From NCBI GenBank assembly GCA_016191245.1, contig JACPOY010000006.1, positions 62,001-126,000 on the forward strand: a DNA stretch of 64,000 nucleotides, in the 5' to 3' direction. The stretch's first letter is position 1. Each line of letters begins with the position of its first letter. Below are positions 58,349 through 64,000 of this stretch, piece by piece. The position numbers were made by a program, and so were the translations under genes. Source of the DNA: Gammaproteobacteria bacterium. GTDB lineage: Bacteria > Pseudomonadota > Gammaproteobacteria > Berkiellales > Berkiellaceae. The notes below the pieces were generated by a model. It was not told the DNA's origin, ran no database searches, and was given only the letters and a program-made list of their open reading frames with translations.

Positions 58349-59359
58349 GTGACAAGTGCAAATTTATACGTTGGCTATCTTGTAAATCCTGCAAGGCGGG
58401 GCAGCACTCAAGTGCTGTTTTCAAATCAATCATTAAATATTCAAGAAAAACGTATTCAAGAATATATTACCCAAGAAGGTAAAGGCACCCTTCTTAAAAC
58501 ATTTACAGAAACAGGTGAAGATAATCGACATCGTCACCGTTGGCCAGAATTAGAAGCAGCCATTGAATACTGTTTGGCAAATAAAGCGCATCTTGTGATT
58601 GGTGAGATCAGAAATCTTACTAATAATGATGCTTTTGCTAAGCAAATATTACGTTTATTAAATGAACATCCAGGTACATCTTTTCATGCAGAACTATATT
58701 GTTGTGACCAACCTTTTATTAAAAAAGATAATTTTGCCGCTCTTGTTGAACATGCAAAAAAGCAAAGAGAATTACATGGTCAATTAATTAAAGCTGGTTT
58801 AAGCCGCACAACGGCTAAATCAGGCAATCCTCATGCATCTGATGTCATCACCAAAGTAAATAAGCCAAAAATTGATAATGCCATTATTTTTGCTTTGATG
58901 CTCCAACCTATCATCAATGATTACCGTGCAAAGGGTTACTCTCAACGTCGCATGGTAACGGCGCTAAATGAAGATGGTTTTACTGCTCCAGAAGGTGGGC
59001 ATTGGGTTCTTAGTCAGCTTCAAAAAGTCCTTGAACGCATCAAAATGAATGAATCTGCTCTGAATTTAGAAAAGCAATTTGTTGAATATCGTGGTCGCCA
59101 AATGAATGATGCTGGGATTGCAGAATTACTCAATAAGTTGGGCGTCCCTAGTCCGCGTGGGACTCATTGGGATACCGAGGCGGTTGAAAAAGTAAGTGAG
59201 CGAATTAAACAACTTCATGATATAATCCGCTTCAATGAGTTTGTCATTGAACTAATGCCTATTATTGAGAAATATCACTTAGACGATTTAACTGAAGATG
59301 TATTTGCACATGAGCTCAAATTAATAGGGGTAACTATCCCTCAACATGCTTCCGTGTAA
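58349..59359 (+). CDS. Catalytically degenerate serine recombinase-like protein
   Basis: The 336-residue protein has an N-terminal resolvase-like domain followed by a Recombinase-type DNA-binding domain (YRAKGYSQRRMVTALNEDGF and a second, similar unit around AGIAELLNKLGVPSP). The catalytic motif Y-x-R-V-S is replaced by GYLVN, so the serine is Asn and the arginine Leu. The later K-L-D-R-L motif is GEIRNL, losing both catalytic residues. It probably binds DNA without recombining it. The GTG start has AAGGA upstream. It leads a run with the next two genes. Confidence 0.75.
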   Translation: MTSANLYVGYLVNPARRGSTQVLFSNQSLNIQEKRIQEYITQEGKGTLLKTFTETGEDNRHRHRWPELEAAIEYCLANKAHLVIGEIRNLTNNDAFAKQILRLLNEHPGTSFHAELYCCDQPFIKKDNFAALVEHAKKQRELHGQLIKAGLSRTTAKSGNPHASDVITKVNKPKIDNAIIFALMLQPIINDYRAKGYSQRRMVTALNEDGFTAPEGGHWVLSQLQKVLERIKMNESALNLEKQFVEYRGRQMNDAGIAELLNKLGVPSPRGTHWDTEAVEKVSERIKQLHDIIRFNEFVIELMPIIEKYHLDDLTEDVFAHELKLIGVTIPQHASV

Positions 59360-59380
59360 CATCTCAGAAGGAGCAAAAAC

Positions 59381-59647
59381 ATGCCTAATGCTGACATAGA
59401 AAAACTTCAAAAACTGGTTGAGGAATTAAAACTCGACCCCAATTATGCGGTTCATAATATTAAGGAAGTATTTAATCATTTACAGCCTTTAACGAGAAAT
59501 TTTACAGAAAAGGATAAATGGCAAAAATTGGCTCAAGAAGCTCATGGACGCAATACGCCAACCCAAAACAAAATATTAGATCAACTTCAAACCTTAAGTG
59601 ATGTAAGAACTACACTTAATCAAGCTGTAAAGCCAAAAAGACAGTAA
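59381..59647 (+). CDS. Hypothetical small protein
   Basis: The 88-residue, mostly helical, hydrophilic protein (NADIEKLQKLVEELKLDP, WQKLAQEAHGRN) ends in a basic KPKRQ. AGGAG lies seven bases before the ATG. It begins 21 bases after the recombinase-like gene, so the two are cotranscribed. No family is recognised. Confidence 0.65.
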   Translation: MPNADIEKLQKLVEELKLDPNYAVHNIKEVFNHLQPLTRNFTEKDKWQKLAQEAHGRNTPTQNKILDQLQTLSDVRTTLNQAVKPKRQ

Positions 59648-59830
59648 AAGCGAAGAAATTCGCCAAATTAACCATTCACCGCAATGGTCATAAAGTATAA
59701 TTTTTTCAATCAGTTGACCAAAACTAAGGAATAAGGTTTAATTACTCGCCGTGGAGTCGTTAGGCTTTTTCACTTTTTGCCTAACAAAGTCACAAGGATT
59801 ATGTAGTTTAGACGGATATAGAGAGTTTGT

Positions 59831-60712
59831 ATGTCTGATTGGTTTAAAAAAATTACTGCATTCATTACTTCTTCTGAAGAAAGCGCAGCTACACCTTACG
59901 AAAGTAAAACCCAAATCAATAAAGCCATCTTAAAAAAATTAGATAATATGCCAGTCAGTCTTTTTCATGACTCTCCTGCCCCAAGACGTGATCCTTCATT
60001 TACTCAAAGACAACCGTCATCTACACTTTCTAAGGCTCTTCCTGTTGCCCCTCGCGCTGAAGAAAGCATAGCCATGAGTCCTTCCAAGGAAAAGGAAAAA
60101 ATTGTGAGCAAGGAAACGCATGATGATGACAATATCAAGGCTTTAAAAAGACTTCGTGATCTCCCACGTGGTACCCAAGTCGATTCACGCATAGCAGCGA
60201 TTCAAAGTCTGCTAGGACAAGGTGAAATCTTTAAAACCTTAAAAATGCTACGTTGGCCACAAGGTGTGATTTGTCCAAGATGTCATTCTAGCAATGTTGT
60301 CAGACGCGATCCTCCACCTGATGTTGAAGATCAACGACACTTTTATATTTGTCTCAATTGCAAAGGCGATGGTGGTGTTAGTGACTTTGATGATTTTACA
60401 GGATTACCTATTGGTTCCATTCATGCTTTGCGTCAGTGGATGCTCTGTTGGTATCTCATTGGTTTTTGTTCAGTTGCTCAAATCGCAAAAGTGCTGGGAC
60501 TGAGCCCACAAGAAGTCATGCAAATTGCCACCCTTGGTAGTGAATTAACCGAATTACCTGATGAAGCAGCAACCCTTTCCGCCAAGGAAGAACTCAAAGA
60601 CAGAAAAACCCAAGAAGCGCGAAGACAACGGGCTAGAATTGATGAGCAAGAAGAAAATACCCGCAGTGCGAGCAAATCACCATTGAAGCCGGGATATAAA
60701 TCAAAGAAATAA
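59831..60712 (+). CDS. IS1595-type transposase zinc-ribbon protein lacking the DDE domain
   Basis: The 293-residue protein has a disordered N-terminal ~120 residues (Pro/Ser/Lys-rich). A zinc-ribbon of the IS1595 transposase type follows (about 135-215: FKTLKMLRWPQGVICPRCHS, then YICLNCKGDGG, then the helical RQWMLCWYLIGFCSVAQIAKVLGLS). The transposase catalytic domain that should follow is absent, replaced by a short Lys/Arg/Glu-rich tail. It is likely a domesticated DNA-binding protein. It follows the recombinase-like gene by ~470 bases on the same strand. Confidence 0.75.
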   Translation: MSDWFKKITAFITSSEESAATPYESKTQINKAILKKLDNMPVSLFHDSPAPRRDPSFTQRQPSSTLSKALPVAPRAEESIAMSPSKEKEKIVSKETHDDDNIKALKRLRDLPRGTQVDSRIAAIQSLLGQGEIFKTLKMLRWPQGVICPRCHSSNVVRRDPPPDVEDQRHFYICLNCKGDGGVSDFDDFTGLPIGSIHALRQWMLCWYLIGFCSVAQIAKVLGLSPQEVMQIATLGSELTELPDEAATLSAKEELKDRKTQEARRQRARIDEQEENTRSASKSPLKPGYKSKK

Positions 60713-60713
60713 A

Positions 60714-63700
60714 TTATGTCGCTAGCCGGGTTTTTGGCTTATCAGGATTAATACCTACAACTTTGTTTATTTTTTCTTCATTTTTCATATCGAAATCATT
60801 CATCTTGGTATTAATGTGTATATTGATTGCAGCTGTAAAATCAACACTACCGCCTTTTTTATCATCTTTATCCAAAATTTTACCATCTTCGTCTCTTATA
60901 TTTTTTAACATGGTATAGCCTGCACATTCTGCCCCCATTCTGGCTCCCACAATAGGTCGTTGATTAGCAAAATGATTAAAGCAAGATGATTCATCAGGAC
61001 TGAGTTCTCTTTGAGGTGAAATTACCATAGGTTTGTTCGTTTCAGGGTGAATAAGATGAATGGGTTGTCCACTTTTCATGGCTCTTTCTTTAAGCTCCAT
61101 CAACATAGCAAGCGCAGCTTCAGGTTGTGGGCGTTCAGGTGGAATATAAGTAATATTAATAGGGTTTTGAGCACTTCCTTTTCCATATTGATTCATCGCA
61201 ATCGTAAGGCCATCTGCAATTTGGGTTTTCATATGATCAATAGCACCACTTTTGGTTTTTCTGTTTTTATGTTGCTCAAATACACCTACTGTGCCTGCTA
61301 TTCTGGCGCGATTATAACTAAGATTCAATTGCACATGTTTTCCATTATCATCTGATTTTACGACAACAGGCGATTCTCTCACCTTAGCAGCCATTGCTTT
61401 TCCAGGTTTTGCTAGCGCTTCGCCTGCTTTGCCAAGGCGCGTTACAGGTGGTCTATAAACATTGGCTTTATCAATATTTTCCAATGCTGTTTTTAATTGA
61501 CCAATATAACCAGGTTGGACGATAGGAGGTGCCTTGGTAAGAATAGTGTGAATTTTAGCCCAATGTATTTTATATTGTTCTTCTGACATTTGTTGACCAC
61601 TTTTATTCATTGCTTTCATCGTTGCAAACATATGCTCCATTTTTTCTAAGGCCATCATCTTTCGTGTTGCCATTTCAATCGCTTCTTTATCAAGAGGTTG
61701 CGCTTGTTTTAAATCCATGACTTCCTGACGAGCACCACGTAAAAGAAACTGCAATTGAGATCTCATTTCTTTTACATCTTTTCGATCTTTAATAAAGTTC
61801 AAAGCGCTCTCTAATGTATTATCTTTATATTGTTCTTTGTAAACTTCATTAGCTTCCCCTTTAAGTTGAGGTGCCAATTCTACTGGTTGTTTTACAATTT
61901 TTTTAGCTGTTGGAATTGGTTCCTCATTTTCATCCAATTCAGGCTCCTCTGAATTATCAGGATCATCAATTTCAACTTCTTCAACTGGCCATGGTTCTGC
62001 AATTCTTAAATCCATTTCTGCAAGCGTTGCATTTTTAGCCGCTTCTGTTTTCGCTTTTGCTGCACCCCCAAAAACAATTTTTGAGACATATTCATCTTTT
62101 TCTAAGTCAACCTTATTGCCATGTTTTTCAAGTTTTTCATCAAGATCTTCTCCTAATGCCTCATCCAATTCCTCTTCTTGTTTCTCTTCTTCTAAGTCAT
62201 CAGTTTCACCTTCTGCACGAGCCGTAACTGGTGTAGCGGTTGGTTGTACAGTAGGAGCAATACTAGGCTGAACTTCTAATACGGCTTGTAGCGCACCTAC
62301 TCTATTTCCCATATTTGCCGCTAAGGTACCAACTCCATTAGTTTGAGTAAATAAAGGGACTACTGGCGCACCTTGTTGAACTGGCACTGCTACTGGATCA
62401 GTCACTCCCCTTGTAAGGGGTTGAGGTGAAACAACTTGCTGTTTTGTAGGTGCGGGTGTATTTGTTGTTGTTAAAATGGGAACTGTTCCTGTGTTATTTG
62501 GAGCTGGTGGCTGCCCAAGACCAACGCCACCGGGACCTGTTGCTCCTAATGAAGCAGATATTTTTGAGGTATTACTCGCTGTATCTTTATCTTTCTTTGC
62601 TTGCTCTAGCTCTTGTGTTGCTGCGTTAATTATCTTTTCTTGCTCTTTACTTGTTTTTTCGGCGTCTTTTCGGGTTTTACCTATCTCTTCAAGTTGAGCG
62701 TTAATTTCTTTAAGCTCATCAGGATTATCTTTTTCTTGCTCTAATTGTGCTTTCAACTCTTCTTCCGCAGTATCGCAATACGCTAGCAGTTCATCTGCCG
62801 ATTTTTTCAACGCATTAGCATCTTCTAATTTAGTTTCTGCTGCTTCAATCTTACTTTCAGCTTTTGCTTCTTTCTGGGTAGCCATACGTTCAATCAGTGA
62901 TTGATGCGCTTTAATACCGGCATCACATCGTTTTAATTTTTCTTCCAATTTTTTTAAATTTTCTTGTTCACGCGGTGTGAGGGGTTCTTCATCTTTTAGA
63001 TTTGCAATTTTTTCTTCAAGACTTGCTTTTTGTTTACTCAGTTTTTCTAGATTATGAAGATGCGGTTGAATTTGCTTAAAACGCTGTTCCTCTAATTTTT
63101 CAAGCCCTTTATTGGCCAACATGCCAAGACCCGCAAAAATTGCAGCAAAAAGAGCCACAATATAGGCAGCTAATTGCTCATAAGGGTTTGATATTTTAGC
63201 TGCATCTGCAAAAGCACCTTCAACCATTTCTTTCGCTTTTTCTCTACCTTCTTGCAATCCTCGCAAATGCTTTCCCGGTGCTTCTTTATTGAGGAGTTTG
63301 CCTCGTGCTTTTGCTATATTTTCTTCACGTTTTTTTGTTTCTTCTTTGTTACTTTTATCATCCGTTTCTAACCACTTTTTATCTTCTATTATCGATTGTT
63401 TTAATTCTTCATGATTATCAGGTTGCTGTACGGTGACAGGGGTTGCTTGAGGAGCCTTAGCTTGTTCTCTTTTCTCAAGTTCAGAATTTAACGCTTCTAA
63501 CCTTTTTAGATTATACTTTGTTACAGGATTATCTTTGTCCGATAGATCTGACGCTTTAATTTTACTCATTTCGGAGTTGATTTCTGCTTCAGTAAAGTCT
63601 TTTAGCTCTTTTCGTTTTTGAGGTATTGTTGTTTCTTGAGGAACAACCGGTGATCGAGTCAATACTGGTGGTGATTCAGGAGGAAGTTCGTCATTTTGTT

Positions 63701-64000
63701 CGTCCCTGCGCTTCATTTCCTCTTGAGAAATTCCTTCTGCTGGGGGAACCTCATCTGTGCCATATACGTTTTCAAAAGTTTCTTCGTCCTCTAAATCAGC
63801 AGATTCCTCCTCATCTTCATCATTTAGTTCTTCTGCTGCTAGCTTTATATCTCGTTCCTTAATATCGGCTAGTTTTGTTTTATATGTATCGGATAGTTCA
63901 ACGAAGTGTTTAGCAATTTCTTTTCTATCGAGGATCATAACGAAGGCGGCGGTATCTTCCATACCCGTCCCTTTTGTATAACCACTAAAACTATCTGGAT
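60714..64000 (-). CDS. Very large coiled-coil, effector-like protein (5' end beyond window)
   Basis: The protein has at least 1095 residues. The frame is open to the window edge, so the ATG at 63962 may be internal although GGGA lies near it. Counting from that ATG: acidic stretch 40-65, Pro-rich region 95-115, one hydrophobic segment 264-284 (AAYIVALFAAIFAGLGML), long Glu/Lys coiled coil about 285-470, Pro/Thr/Gln-rich linker 475-600, second acidic region 590-690, and a globular C-terminal part (from ~890: VQLNLSYNRARIAGT, INITYIPPERPQPEAAL). No family is recognised. Length, coiled coils and composition resemble Dot/Icm effectors; that is inference. Confidence 0.7.
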   Translation of the reverse strand, partial: PDSFSGYTKGTGMEDTAAFVMILDRKEIAKHFVELSDTYKTKLADIKERDIKLAAEELNDEDEEESADLEDEETFENVYGTDEVPPAEGISQEEMKRRDEQNDELPPESPPVLTRSPVVPQETTIPQKRKELKDFTEAEINSEMSKIKASDLSDKDNPVTKYNLKRLEALNSELEKREQAKAPQATPVTVQQPDNHEELKQSIIEDKKWLETDDKSNKEETKKREENIAKARGKLLNKEAPGKHLRGLQEGREKAKEMVEGAFADAAKISNPYEQLAAYIVALFAAIFAGLGMLANKGLEKLEEQRFKQIQPHLHNLEKLSKQKASLEEKIANLKDEEPLTPREQENLKKLEEKLKRCDAGIKAHQSLIERMATQKEAKAESKIEAAETKLEDANALKKSADELLAYCDTAEEELKAQLEQEKDNPDELKEINAQLEEIGKTRKDAEKTSKEQEKIINAATQELEQAKKDKDTASNTSKISASLGATGPGGVGLGQPPAPNNTGTVPILTTTNTPAPTKQQVVSPQPLTRGVTDPVAVPVQQGAPVVPLFTQTNGVGTLAANMGNRVGALQAVLEVQPSIAPTVQPTATPVTARAEGETDDLEEEKQEEELDEALGEDLDEKLEKHGNKVDLEKDEYVSKIVFGGAAKAKTEAAKNATLAEMDLRIAEPWPVEEVEIDDPDNSEEPELDENEEPIPTAKKIVKQPVELAPQLKGEANEVYKEQYKDNTLESALNFIKDRKDVKEMRSQLQFLLRGARQEVMDLKQAQPLDKEAIEMATRKMMALEKMEHMFATMKAMNKSGQQMSEEQYKIHWAKIHTILTKAPPIVQPGYIGQLKTALENIDKANVYRPPVTRLGKAGEALAKPGKAMAAKVRESPVVVKSDDNGKHVQLNLSYNRARIAGTVGVFEQHKNRKTKSGAIDHMKTQIADGLTIAMNQYGKGSAQNPINITYIPPERPQPEAALAMLMELKERAMKSGQPIHLIHPETNKPMVISPQRELSPDESSCFNHFANQRPIVGARMGAECAGYTMLKNIRDEDGKILDKDDKKGGSVDFTAAINIHINTKMNDFDMKNEEKINKVVGINPDKPKTRLAT

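Overview
The window looks like a chromosome segment of an AT-rich gammaproteobacterium. The core gene order is the ancestral gammaproteobacterial one: rpsB-tsf-pyrH-frr-uppS-cdsA-dxr-rseP-bamA-skp-lpxD-fabZ-lpxA-lpxB-rnhB-dnaE, then accA-tilS-pyrG-kdsA-eno-ftsB-ispD-ispF-surE-nlpD-rpoS. Many lineage-specific, low-complexity, ankyrin or coiled-coil proteins with eukaryote-like tails suggest a host-associated member of the Legionellales/Coxiellales side of the class. Candidatus Berkiella (intranuclear in amoebae) would fit, but this placement is inference from gene content and not a demonstrated identity.

Layout. Bases 1-14.8 kb are mixed: the 3' end of rmuC, a DMT transporter, a permuted papain-like amidase, an alpha/beta hydrolase, a YchJ-like protein, a SerB-SerA fusion, argS, a VanX-type dipeptidase, an orphan LHH/Endo VII-type nuclease, a Nudix hydrolase, an ankyrin protein and several unknowns. 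Bases 14.8-25.7 kb (minus strand) carry the tightly packed accA-to-rpoS block. Bases 25.7-35.9 kb are an accessory island exactly where accA and dnaE normally adjoin. It holds a bufferin-type RiPP locus (Cys-rich precursor, MNIO/DUF692 enzyme, DUF2063 partner), a fatty acid desaturase, a cupredoxin-like protein without copper ligands, a TolA-like repeat protein, a BrnQ transporter and a tandem pair of paralogues with nuclear-protein-like tails. Bases 35.9-54.3 kb (minus strand) carry the dnaE-to-rpsB block for lipid A, outer membrane assembly, isoprenoid and translation functions, interrupted between rseP and bamA by an RRM protein gene with repeats and a tRNA fragment. From 54.7 kb map and glnD run on the plus strand. 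They are followed by a locus of domesticated recombinase and transposase DNA-binding relics and a very large coiled-coil protein that runs off the right edge.

The core blocks supply isoprenoid precursors (dxr, ispD, ispF, uppS), lipid A and Kdo (lpxA/B/D, fabZ, kdsA), phospholipid precursor (cdsA), fatty acid precursor (accA), outer membrane assembly (bamA, skp, rseP), cell division and wall (ftsB, nlpD), replication (dnaE, rnhB), translation (rpsB, tsf, frr, tilS, argS, map) and stress control (rpoS). Two dispersed repeat families sit between genes. Several RNA structures can be read directly: an rpoS leader stem that covers its own ribosome binding site, a two-hairpin rpsB leader, a 27-bp inverted repeat between rpsB and map, and a terminator-like hairpin between the bufferin precursor and its enzyme.

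The most interesting items are the bufferin locus, the tandem SIM/NLS-like paralogues, the catalytically dead serine recombinase next to an IS1595 zinc-ribbon relic, the orphan LHH nuclease, the SerB-SerA fusion and the structured repeat family around 39.9 and 58.1 kb.
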